This document shows positions 16,247 to 23,919 of a stretch of 64,000 bases of DNA, one piece after another. The notes under the pieces were generated by a model. It searched no databases. It saw only the letters and a program-made list of their open reading frames with translations, and had not been told where the DNA came from. Within the stretch, counting starts at the first letter, position 1; the number at the start of each line of letters is the position of its first letter. Source of the stretch: SAR202 cluster bacterium bin87 (GTDB taxonomy: Bacteria > Chloroflexota > Dehalococcoidia > Lucifugimonadales > UBA3495). The stretch covers positions 69,241-133,240 of the forward strand of contig MPNC01000004.1 of NCBI GenBank assembly GCA_002238825.1, given 5' to 3'. A program made the translations under genes and the position numbers.

Positions 16247-16696
16247 CTAGCCCTCGAAGTCCACGCCCACGCCCACGATTTCCACCTGCATGGAACGAAT
16301 GTCTGGCGCGCCCTGGTCGAAAGTCACGCCCACCACCACGTTGATGCCGCGGTCCACCTCGGGGGCGCCGGGAATCTCGAAACTGGCGTCCAGGTTGTCG
16401 CCTTTGATGGCCATGCCCAGGTGCTCGGCGATGATCTTCTCGCCGTCGTACACCAGCACCTCGGCCACGTTGGCGTGTGAGCGCGCGCGGAAGGATACCG
16501 ACACCGACTCGGCCTTGGTCCGGTTGCCGTTCTGCACCGTCGGCGTGGGTATGGCGAAGTGCATCCACGCGTTCTGGCCCTCGCTGCCCTCGATGCGGGC
16601 GAATGGCCCACAGTGGCGCACCGCGGTGACACGGTTGAGGTACTCACTGGTCATCGCGGAGCCGTGTACCCAAGATGTGAATTTCTGTCCTGCCAT
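16247..16696 (-). CDS. Conserved-looking hypothetical protein
   Basis: The 149-residue protein starts MAGQKFTSWVHGSAMTSEY after a perfect AGGAGG nine bases upstream of the ATG at 16696. It contains alternating polar/hydrophobic strands (FARIEG, WMHFAIPTPTV, VSVSFRARSHANVAEVLVYDG, INVVVGVTFD) that suggest an all-beta, jelly-roll-like domain, and no signal peptide. I do not recognise a function. The longer frame to 16906 runs back into a repeat and is rejected. Confidence 0.65.
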   Translation of the reverse strand: MAGQKFTSWVHGSAMTSEYLNRVTAVRHCGPFARIEGSEGQNAWMHFAIPTPTVQNGNRTKAESVSVSFRARSHANVAEVLVYDGEKIIAEHLGMAIKGDNLDASFEIPGAPEVDRGINVVVGVTFDQGAPDIRSMQVEIVGVGVDFEG

Positions 16697-16839
16697 CGTC
16701 GTAACCTCCTGCCGCCGGAGCGGTTGGATAGCGCGATTGTCGTTGCTGATCAGAGGGGATTGAATCCCGCTACAGAATACCCGTCGGGTGGTTCGTCCGC
16801 AAGGAGTACCGTCCCGAACTCGTACCGGGTTCGCTCTTG

Positions 16840-16963
16840 ACATCGATGGACAGGATTTACAGGATGTTGAAGATATCGCGGACCCGTTCAACCCATGGCC
16901 TTGCATGGCACGTCCCGGACTTCGCTACAGCCAGTTGATCCTGTCCATCCTGTCCATCGATGT
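16840..16963. repeat. B-core palindromic repeat without the MITE ends
   Basis: The ends ACATCGATGGACAGGAT and its complement ATCCTGTCCATCGATGT enclose about 90 bases of unrelated sequence. This is the same core found inside the elements at 3152, 28071 and 58999, here without the CTCACGCGTACCC ends. It occupies most of the 16697-17023 gap. Confidence 0.7.
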
Positions 16964-17023
16964 AACGATCGCATCGGTGGAGGATCAGGTGGCCGATTTT
17001 CAGATGCGGGCGAAGCGAAGGGG

Positions 17024-17560
17024 CTATAGCAACGAGCCCCGGTTGCGCTCCATCTCCAGCAGCCGCGCCTTCACGCCGACGCCCCCGGCGCCGTACCCGT
17101 GCAGGCCCCCGTTGCTGCCCACCACCCGGTGGCACGGAATGATCAGCGGGAAAGGATTTTTGGCCATGGCCTGGCCGGCCGCGCGCGATGCCCTGGAGTT
17201 CCCGGCAGCCTCCGCCAGCCACTGGTAGGAGCGGGTCTCCCCCGCGGGTATGCCCCGGCAGGCGGCCCACGCCGCTCCGAAGAACGGCGACGCGTTGGAC
17301 AGGTCCAGTGGGATCGCGTTCAGGGCGTTGACATTGCCCGCGAAGTACTCGTTGAAGGCCGCCAGCGCGTCCACGAAGACCTCGGCGTTTTCATTGGCGT
17401 CGTCCATCCCGCCGCCCAGGCCATCCAGAGCCTGTTGCGGTTCCGGCTGCAGGCTGACCCGGAGCAGTCCCTGCGTGGTGCCCAGCAGCGCCAGCCACCC
17501 GAAGGGTGTCTCCTCCAGGCAGTAGTGGAGCGTCCCATGTGGTCCCGTGCTTGAACTCAC
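17024..17560 (-). CDS. ogt: Methylated-DNA-protein cysteine methyltransferase
   Basis: This suicide repair protein transfers alkyl groups from O6-alkylguanine to its own cysteine. The 178-residue chain has the conserved IPAGETRSYQWLAEAAGN helix-turn-helix, AMAKNPFPLIIPCHRVV with the acceptor Cys143, and GGLHGYGAGGVGVKARLLEME. The N-terminal domain is short, as in Ogt proteins without the Ada regulatory part. It lies 45 bases downstream of tgpA on the same strand and may be co-transcribed with it. Confidence 0.92.
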   Translation of the reverse strand: MSSSTGPHGTLHYCLEETPFGWLALLGTTQGLLRVSLQPEPQQALDGLGGGMDDANENAEVFVDALAAFNEYFAGNVNALNAIPLDLSNASPFFGAAWAACRGIPAGETRSYQWLAEAAGNSRASRAAGQAMAKNPFPLIIPCHRVVGSNGGLHGYGAGGVGVKARLLEMERNRGSLL

Positions 17561-17605
17561 CGTCAGGTCCCTCCGTGATGCGCGGTCACCGTTGCCCGCC
17601 GGTCG

Positions 17606-20161
17606 TCAGACTTCCCGGCGGCGCAGGGCGTACCACGCCAGCGGGCCGCGAACCGTTTTCCACGCCTCGGCCACGTCAGGGTTCGCGTCTGCAGCCAAAT
17701 GCTCGCGCCCTGCATAAGTGTGCCGGACATAGGCATTGACGATCCGCCCGATATCCTGCGCCTGCTCCGGCACGGCCGCGGCCAGCGTCCCAGCCCACTG
17801 GTGTGGCGTCTGGTGCTCCCGCAGCGGAAGCGACGCCAACCGCCCCAGGCGGCGCAGGCGGCGATACGCGCCCGGCACGTCCCGGGGAGGCGCGAACAGC
17901 CACCGCCACACTGCCCAGGCGACCAGCGCCAGCGCCACTACGCCAGCCAGCGATCCTGCGATCCAGGGTATCAAACTGCGGGCGGTGGTGCTCCAGCCTT
18001 CACCGACCGGGTCGCCGCCCCGCAGGTCGGCATCCTCCAACCCGTCTTCGAAGTCCTCGCATTCCTCTTCGATCTCGCACAGCAGATCCTGCGCGTCGGC
18101 GGTGTCACCGGTGGACACCGCCCGTCGGGCCTGCTCCTCCGGCGGTATGGCCACCGGTATCTCCCTGCCGGGAGTGGGCTCAAACGGGATCCAGCCGTAG
18201 CCGGGGAAGAAAACCTCGGTCCAGCCGTGGCTGTGGCGGTCCGTGACCACGTAGATGTGGGAACCGTCCGCGAGGTTTCCGGTGGTATAGCCGGTGGTCA
18301 TGCGCGTCGGAACGCCCAGGCTCCGCATCAGGACGGTCATCGCCGAGCCAAAATACTCGCTGTAGCCCTGGCCGCTCTCGAACAGGAAGTGGTCCACCCC
18401 GTCCGAACCGAAGGGAGGGGGATCGATGGCCAGGTTGTAGGTGTAGTTGCTCTTGAGATACTGCTCGATTGCCACCGCCTTGTCGTACGGGTTGTCCTGC
18501 GCGCCCGTGATCGACCGCGCCAGTTCCCCGACTCGTGGCGGCATATCGGGAGGCAGTTGCGTGTACCGCGCCCAGAGCCAGGGAGCGTACTCCTCGCCGG
18601 CGGTGCGCAACTGTTCCGGCTCCGCGGAGGACACCGAGGCGGTGAGCTGGTAGGGGTCCCCGGCCTCCGCCGCGCCGCCGGCGGCGCGCACGGCCAGCAC
18701 GTCAGGCTCGGAGGGTACTATCTCGCCGATCACGGCGTTGACCACGCTTCCGGAGGCGTCGCGCTCCACCGATTCCAGCACAAAGGACGTGGGCAGCACG
18801 CCCGCAACGGTTTCTGCCGCGGCGAAGGCGTCCGCAGACACGGCGTCGCGCAGGCCGTCCACGGCCAGCTGGAGGGCCGCAGGCAGCAGGTCGGTCTTGC
18901 TCTCCAGGTGCGGGTCAATCACGTAGCTTGGGGAATCGAAGGTTTCGACGCGCACGTCCCGGTTGGCGCCGATCACCTGCCCCCCGGCAAAGAGGCTGCG
19001 GCTGTCGTAATTGGGAATGATCTCAAAGGTTACGTTGAACCGCTCCTGCTGAGGGTTGGGTGTGCTGTGCTTGGGCTGCCATCCGGGCTCGCGGAGCACG
19101 GTGCCGTCGGATAGCCAGCCTTCGTGCGTGTAGGTGGCGTAGGAACGCGCTTTCCAGTACATGGGCACCGGCGAGTTCACCTGCAGCACCGGCGTGTCCG
19201 TGGGGTTGATGGTGCCCTGGAAGGCCATGGTGTCGCCCCAGATGCGGTAGGGCAGCGGGCGGCGGGCCGGCAGTCCGGCGAACAGCCGGTTGAAGTCCTC
19301 CTCCCACGACACCAGGGGAGCGCGGGTCAGCGAGTAAAAGGCGTTGGCCGGCCCCCACTGGCCACCGACGGGCAGCAGGAACGCGATCACCAGGGCGATG
19401 ATCGCAACCACCGACGTATCGCTGACGGTCAGGATGCCCAGGTGCCCGTCGTAGACCCGGCCCTCCGCGTCCCACCGTTGCCGGGAACGCATCGACTGGA
19501 CCCACCCCACCAGCAGCAGGCCGGTGAAAATGTAGATCGCCAGGTAGATGCTGGCGGTGTCCGGCAGGAAGGTCAGGTTGGACATCAGGCCCACCGCTCC
19601 CAAGGCGAACACTCCCCAGAAGTTCCGGTAGCGGAAAAACACCCAGCCCGCCAGGTAGCCCGACAGCCAGGCGGCCATCATCAGTCCCACCGCGAAGGGG
19701 AGGGGGTCCACGCTGATGCCCTCGGTGCGCGCCGCCAGCAGCCACAATCCCAGCCGCTCGAACAGTTGTCCCGCGGTGGCGACCTGCAGCTCGTCCGGAG
19801 CGGCGACCACCATCTGCCAGATGATCACGCCGATGCCGATGAGCAATCCCACGGGCAGCACTGCGGCGGTCCACAGGCGAATGCGCGTCAGCGGAATGGC
19901 GGTCAGCACCGCCAGGATCATGACCAGCACCAGCGACGGCGATGGCGCCCAGTCCGCCGCCTCCACCGACCATACAACGATGATCATGTTGAGGAGGAGC
20001 AATCCGGCGGCCACCCATCCGTCGGGCGGCCGCAGCGCGGTCAGAACCGATAGCAGCCTGCGGGCCGCGCCGGCTCCGCTCCACGGCGGGTTTGCCCCCG
20101 GCGAAGGCTGTGCCGGCGAGGGCTGTGCAATGGGAGGGGCGGGAGCCGTGATGGTAGCCAT
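17606..20161 (-). CDS. TgpA-like membrane transglutaminase-fold protein with Cys-to-Ser active site
   Basis: The 851-residue protein has several N-terminal transmembrane helices (about residues 40-270), an extracytoplasmic middle domain, a transglutaminase-like core (about 540-680), one more helix (about 740-765) and a cytoplasmic DUF4129-type tail ending near residue 850. The core keeps SLGVPTRMTTGY, His645 in RHSHGWTEVFFPGYGW and EPTPG. The position normally occupied by the nucleophilic Cys (GYCEYF) is Ser601 in GQGYSEYF. The family accompanies MoxR and DUF58 proteins, here in the same operon. Either Ser acts as nucleophile or this member is a non-catalytic scaffold. Confidence 0.88.
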   Translation of the reverse strand: MATITAPAPPIAQPSPAQPSPGANPPWSGAGAARRLLSVLTALRPPDGWVAAGLLLLNMIIVVWSVEAADWAPSPSLVLVMILAVLTAIPLTRIRLWTAAVLPVGLLIGIGVIIWQMVVAAPDELQVATAGQLFERLGLWLLAARTEGISVDPLPFAVGLMMAAWLSGYLAGWVFFRYRNFWGVFALGAVGLMSNLTFLPDTASIYLAIYIFTGLLLVGWVQSMRSRQRWDAEGRVYDGHLGILTVSDTSVVAIIALVIAFLLPVGGQWGPANAFYSLTRAPLVSWEEDFNRLFAGLPARRPLPYRIWGDTMAFQGTINPTDTPVLQVNSPVPMYWKARSYATYTHEGWLSDGTVLREPGWQPKHSTPNPQQERFNVTFEIIPNYDSRSLFAGGQVIGANRDVRVETFDSPSYVIDPHLESKTDLLPAALQLAVDGLRDAVSADAFAAAETVAGVLPTSFVLESVERDASGSVVNAVIGEIVPSEPDVLAVRAAGGAAEAGDPYQLTASVSSAEPEQLRTAGEEYAPWLWARYTQLPPDMPPRVGELARSITGAQDNPYDKAVAIEQYLKSNYTYNLAIDPPPFGSDGVDHFLFESGQGYSEYFGSAMTVLMRSLGVPTRMTTGYTTGNLADGSHIYVVTDRHSHGWTEVFFPGYGWIPFEPTPGREIPVAIPPEEQARRAVSTGDTADAQDLLCEIEEECEDFEDGLEDADLRGGDPVGEGWSTTARSLIPWIAGSLAGVVALALVAWAVWRWLFAPPRDVPGAYRRLRRLGRLASLPLREHQTPHQWAGTLAAAVPEQAQDIGRIVNAYVRHTYAGREHLAADANPDVAEAWKTVRGPLAWYALRRREV

Positions 20162-20208
20162 GAACTGGTAACTTTACGCTGGTTATGGGTACAAACCCAA
20201 TTGTATCG

Positions 20209-21534
20209 CTAGGCAACTCGGCCGGCTACTGGCCCGGGGCCGGCGACGGGCGCCGGATCCTCGGGAGCGCTGCTGCTCTCGGGTATCCTCGCTCCGCTGA
20301 TGGTGAGGGGACGCGACAGGGCATGGTTGATGTCTTCGTCGCGCCGCACCACGTAGATGGGTATGTCGTGCTGGGCCAGGTAATCGGCGACGGCCTGGCC
20401 GGTCATGCCGGTGCTCGACTCCCCTCCGGAACCGGTGAACGACGTTGGGTCCACGTAGCACACCGTGACGTTGATCCCCTGCCGGCGCAGGCTCACCAGC
20501 GCCGACGTCCACTCCGGACGACGCGAGGCGGTGATGACCATCAGCGTGTTGAACCCCGACAGGTGGGGACGCAGATCGTAGATGAACCGTTCCAGCGACA
20601 GCGACCCGTCGGCGCGGATGCCGGCCAGGGTCTCCATCAATATGCCCAGCTGGGCCGGCCTGCGGTCCGGATTCAGCATCCAGAGGTCGGCGGAATTGGC
20701 GGCCAGTCCCACGGGGACGGCCGTTTCATCCCAGTGCTGCACCAGCGACGCGGCAACGGTGACGGCCAACTCTTCCGTGTTGTCCGGCGGCTCGCCGACG
20801 TGGGATCGACGCTCCATGTCCAGCAGGATCCACGCCTGGGCCGACACCCCGATGTCGAACTCCTTGACCATCAGGCGGTTCATGCGGGCGGTGTACGGCC
20901 AGTGGATGCGACGCAGGCTGTCGCCGTGGGCGTAGTCCCGCACCGTGGACGATTCGGGGGTGATCGCCGGCGTGCGCCGGGAGAACACCGAGTCGCTGGG
21001 CAGGTTGGCGAAGCGACGGTCCAGGTCGGGCAGGGGCACAGTACGGGGAAGCACCGTGTAGGACTGGTCGTTGAGGAAGGTCCGGCTCAGGCGAAAGAGA
21101 CCGAAGGGATCACGGGCGGTGACGCGGACCTGCCCGGTGCGATAGATGCCACGCCGGGCAAGATACGTGGCGATGCGGAAGGAGCGCACCTGTCCCTTGA
21201 CCAGCGCCACGGTGCGCCCGCCCGGCTCCGCCAGGTCGGTGTCCTCCACCACTTCCAGCCACGACTTGGGCAGTCGCGCACGGTTGATCATCTGTATCTG
21301 GCCTTCCAGGTAATCGCCGACCCGGCCCCGGGTCCCCAGCCGCGTCAGGCGAACCTCCAGCCCGCGCAGGTTGAGCCAGGCCCAGCCGTAGCCGATGATG
21401 ACCAGCAGCACCAGTGTGAACAGCAGCCGGTAGAAGAAGGAGAACCCGGTGCCCAGAGAGTAAAACAGCACCGCCAGGATCAGCAGGCTGAACAGTATCT
21501 TGCGCCGGTGTTGGATGATTAAAGCTTTGATCAT
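20209..21534 (-). CDS. DUF58 domain membrane protein
   Basis: The 441-residue protein has two adjacent N-terminal transmembrane helices (about residues 13-55). These are followed by a beta-rich region with RDPFGLFRLSR and the DUF58 signature YAHGDSLRRIHWPYTARMNRLMVKEFD. A von Willebrand A-like region follows (AWILLDMERRS). DUF58 proteins work with MoxR AAA+ ATPases, probably in assembly or maturation of envelope complexes. The start is the ATG at 21534; the track-style TTG at 21543 is less likely. It follows hicA copy two by only 13 bases, so it belongs to the MoxR-HicBA-DUF58-TgpA operon. Confidence 0.9.
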   Translation of the reverse strand: MIKALIIQHRRKILFSLLILAVLFYSLGTGFSFFYRLLFTLVLLVIIGYGWAWLNLRGLEVRLTRLGTRGRVGDYLEGQIQMINRARLPKSWLEVVEDTDLAEPGGRTVALVKGQVRSFRIATYLARRGIYRTGQVRVTARDPFGLFRLSRTFLNDQSYTVLPRTVPLPDLDRRFANLPSDSVFSRRTPAITPESSTVRDYAHGDSLRRIHWPYTARMNRLMVKEFDIGVSAQAWILLDMERRSHVGEPPDNTEELAVTVAASLVQHWDETAVPVGLAANSADLWMLNPDRRPAQLGILMETLAGIRADGSLSLERFIYDLRPHLSGFNTLMVITASRRPEWTSALVSLRRQGINVTVCYVDPTSFTGSGGESSTGMTGQAVADYLAQHDIPIYVVRRDEDINHALSRPLTISGARIPESSSAPEDPAPVAGPGPVAGRVA

Positions 21535-21547
21535 GGTGAACAACCGG

Positions 21548-21820
21548 TTAGTTGCTCCAGAATTCGGGATTGGTGAACCGCTCGGGAGTATTCCCGTTCA
21601 TAGCTTCACGGAACTCGTCAACAGTCATACGTAGCTGATCGGCTATGATCTTTCCCATGAACGCGGCATCTAACTCTTTATTGCCGAAAGAGACGAACGT
21701 GCGCAAGCCCAAACCGAAATGACGATAGCGCCAGTGGTCGTTTCGTGCCGTTTCGACAAACCCCATGCGCAAAAGTAGATTCCGGAATTCCCGGGGCCGG
21801 ACACCACCGTAGCGGGGCAT
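21548..21820 (-). CDS. HicA-like toxin, copy 2
   Basis: The 90-residue protein has the HicA layout: an N-terminal helix (FRNLLLRMGFVETARN), an H-containing strand (DHWRYRHFGLGLRTFVSFGNKEL) and the C-terminal DQLRMTVDEFREAM helix, which matches the LKQAGLSREEF end of HicA RNases. The family's GSHH active-site motif is reduced to DHW with the His kept. It is about 60 percent identical by eye to copy 1 at 22199. Its ATG overlaps the stop of its HicB-like partner by one base (TGATG). Confidence 0.75.
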   Translation of the reverse strand: MPRYGGVRPREFRNLLLRMGFVETARNDHWRYRHFGLGLRTFVSFGNKELDAAFMGKIIADQLRMTVDEFREAMNGNTPERFTNPEFWSN

Positions 21821-22125
21821 CAGACGTCGGCTGGTTCTGGTATGGCCAAGGTCACTTGGTGTACTTGGTACGAAATGCCTTCGTCGGCTAGTTCTCGCAT
21901 CAAGTCTGCCATTTCTGCTGAAGCGGCCGCATGGTCAGCTAGGCTCTTGCCGTCATCCCAGGGGTGTTGGATCACATCCGTCATCATGGCGGTGATGCTC
22001 TCCACCGCTTCCGCTTCCGTGTCCTCCTGCGCTCCAACGCCCAGCACGTACGAACACCAAGCGGAGTAGCACGTAGACCCGTCGGATAACGTTCCTTCCC
22101 AGGTAACAACATCGAAGGTGTGCAT
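21820..22125 (-). CDS. HicB-like antitoxin, copy 2
   Basis: The 101-residue protein starts MHTFDVVTWEGTLSDGSTCYSAWCSYVLGV and contains the HicB-type EDTEAEAVESITAMMTDVI helix. It lacks the usual C-terminal ribbon-helix-helix, ending instead with QVHQVTLAIPEPADV. The ATG at 22125 was chosen by comparison with copy 1 and by the GAGAGAG upstream. It pairs with the HicA-like gene 21548-21820. Confidence 0.68.
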   Translation of the reverse strand: MHTFDVVTWEGTLSDGSTCYSAWCSYVLGVGAQEDTEAEAVESITAMMTDVIQHPWDDGKSLADHAAASAEMADLMRELADEGISYQVHQVTLAIPEPADV

Positions 22126-22198
22126 GTTTTGCTCTCTCTTTAGGGTTTCGGCGCGCTGCCCGCCGACGGGCGGCAAAGCAACGGATTTTCAATGTTGC

Positions 22199-22471
22199 TC
22201 AGTTGTTCCACAGTTCCGGGTTCGTGAACCGCTCGGGAATATCCCCGTTCATAGCTTCGCGGAATTCATCAACGGTCATGCGTAGCTGATTGGTGATGAT
22301 TTCACCCATCACGCTTGGCCTGACTTCTTTGTTCCCAAAAGAAACTCGGACACGCAGGCCAAGCCCGTGATGGCGGTAATGACGATGATGGTTTCTTCCA
22401 ATTTCCACGAATCCCATACGCAAAAGCAGTCTGTGCAGACCTGTTGTCCGCACGTTGGCGTATCGAGGCAT
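22199..22471 (-). CDS. HicA-like toxin, copy 1
   Basis: The 90-residue protein is the paralogue of the HicA-like protein at 21548: both begin MPRY and end with QLRMTVDEFREAMNG and PERFTNPE-W-N. The putative active-site strand is NHHRHYRHHGLGLRVRVSFGNKEV, very rich in His. Stop and start codons of HicB copy 1 and this gene overlap (TGATG). The two cassettes are 73 bases apart, which is what a tandem duplication followed by divergence leaves. Confidence 0.75.
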   Translation of the reverse strand: MPRYANVRTTGLHRLLLRMGFVEIGRNHHRHYRHHGLGLRVRVSFGNKEVRPSVMGEIITNQLRMTVDEFREAMNGDIPERFTNPELWNN

Positions 22472-22776
22472 CAGACCTCGGCCAATTCAGGGTCTGCAAC
22501 GGATACCTGCCGCACCCAGCAAGGTATCCCCTCAGTTTCGCGTTCGCGGATCATGTCCGCCATCTCTGCTACCGCCGCTTCAGGATCGACCAGGCTCTCA
22601 ACGAGGTCTTCCGGATCGTTCACGACGTCGGTCATCATCAACGTGACTTCCGTCAGGGCTTCCTCCTCTGTTTCGCCCTGCCCCCACACGCCATACACAT
22701 ACGAGCACCACGCGCCGTATCCCATGGATCCATCGGAGGATGGATCTTCCCAAACCAGTACGTCAAAGGTGTACAT
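22471..22776 (-). CDS. HicB-like antitoxin, copy 1
   Basis: The 101-residue product begins MYTFDVLVWEDPSSDGSMGYGAWCSYVYGVWGQ and shares the framework of copy 2 (GETEEEALTEVTLMMTDVV, AEMADMIRERETEGI, RQVSVADPELAEV). The ATG at 22776 follows a strong GGGAGGGG. It lies 27 bases downstream of the moxR stop codon, so it is embedded in the MoxR operon rather than expressed from its own promoter. Confidence 0.68.
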   Translation of the reverse strand: MYTFDVLVWEDPSSDGSMGYGAWCSYVYGVWGQGETEEEALTEVTLMMTDVVNDPEDLVESLVDPEAAVAEMADMIRERETEGIPCWVRQVSVADPELAEV

Positions 22777-22803
22777 CCTTGGATCCCCTCCCAATACGCC
22801 AGC

Positions 22804-23790
22804 TTACCGCGCGCCCGGCACCGGTACGCTGTTCAGCAGTTCGCTCACCATCTGCTCGGCCCGCACCCCGCGCATCCGTGCGGCCGGCGTCAGCACGATG
22901 CGGTGGGACAGCACGGCCACCGCCAGTTCCTTGATGTCGTCGGGCAGCACGTAGTCCCGGCCGCGCACCAGCGCCAGCGCCCGCCCGGTGCGGAACAGGC
23001 CCAGCGACGCCCGTGGCGATGCTCCCAGCGCGGCGTCGGCGTGTTCCCGCGTGGCCTCCGCCAGCCCTACCAGGTACTCGCGGACCAGGCCGTCGACGTA
23101 CACTTCCTGCGCTGCCTGCTGCATCCCGATTACCTGCTCCGGCGACGCCACGGGCTCGAGGTCCAGGATCGGATGCGAGTGCTCCTGCTGCGCGATGATC
23201 GTGATCTCCTCCTCGAAACGGGGGTAGCCCACGTTGATGCGCATCAGGAACCGGTCCAGCTGCGCCTCGGGCAGCGGGAAGGTGCCCTCGTACTCGATGG
23301 AGTTCTGGGTGGCGATGACCAGGAACGGCAGCGACAGCGGGTGCGTCACCCCGTCCACCGTGACCTGGCGCTCTTCCATGGCTTCCAGCAGCGCCGACTG
23401 GGTCTTGGGCGTGGCCCGGTTGATCTCGTCGGCCAGCACCAGTTGGGCCGCGATGGGGCCGGACCGGAAGGAGAACTCGCCGGAGGACTGGTTGTACACC
23501 GATACCCCGGTCACGTCGCTGGGCAGCAGGTCGGGAGTGAACTGGATGCGGGAAAAGGTGCCGCCAATGGAGGTCGCGAGGGAGCGGGCCAGCATCGTCT
23601 TGCCGACGCCCGGTACATCCTCGACGAGGATATGTCCCTCGGCGATCAGGGCGGCCAGCGCCATCTCGATCACGTCGCTCTTGCCGACGATGACCGTGGA
23701 GACGTTGTCGGCGATGCGCTGCGCCACGACGGCGGCGTCCAGGATGGCCGGCGCGACCCCGGCCGCGGGAGATACTGCTGTGTTTTGCAC
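22804..23790 (-). CDS. MoxR-family AAA+ ATPase
   Basis: The 328-residue AAA+ protein has Walker [18 protein letters not shown], Walker [25 protein letters not shown], sensor 1 [24 protein letters not shown] and the MoxR lid. It works as a chaperone-like partner of DUF58 and transglutaminase-fold proteins encoded downstream. The start is a GTG at 23790 (VQNTAVSPA). An open frame continues upstream over the divergent gene, but that part is a shadow. It is divergent from the restriction-modification gene. Confidence 0.93.
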   Translation of the reverse strand: MQNTAVSPAAGVAPAILDAAVVAQRIADNVSTVIVGKSDVIEMALAALIAEGHILVEDVPGVGKTMLARSLATSIGGTFSRIQFTPDLLPSDVTGVSVYNQSSGEFSFRSGPIAAQLVLADEINRATPKTQSALLEAMEERQVTVDGVTHPLSLPFLVIATQNSIEYEGTFPLPEAQLDRFLMRINVGYPRFEEEITIIAQQEHSHPILDLEPVASPEQVIGMQQAAQEVYVDGLVREYLVGLAEATREHADAALGASPRASLGLFRTGRALALVRGRDYVLPDDIKELAVAVLSHRIVLTPAARMRGVRAEQMVSELLNSVPVPGAR

Positions 23791-23919
23791 GGTACAATCC
23801 TGACCAGTTTGGCTGAGTTCGCGCCAGTTTAGCACAGGCGACCCCGCATCTACCCCGGCTTTGTCATTGCGAGCGCAGCGTGGCAATCCCGATGCCGATG
23901 CCGATGCTACAATCAACCG

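Noticed and set aside
17699-19114. A 471-residue plus-strand gene opposite tgpA
   Set aside because: Low-complexity shadow composition rich in His, Arg and Gly; the TgpA reading has domains and transmembrane helices.
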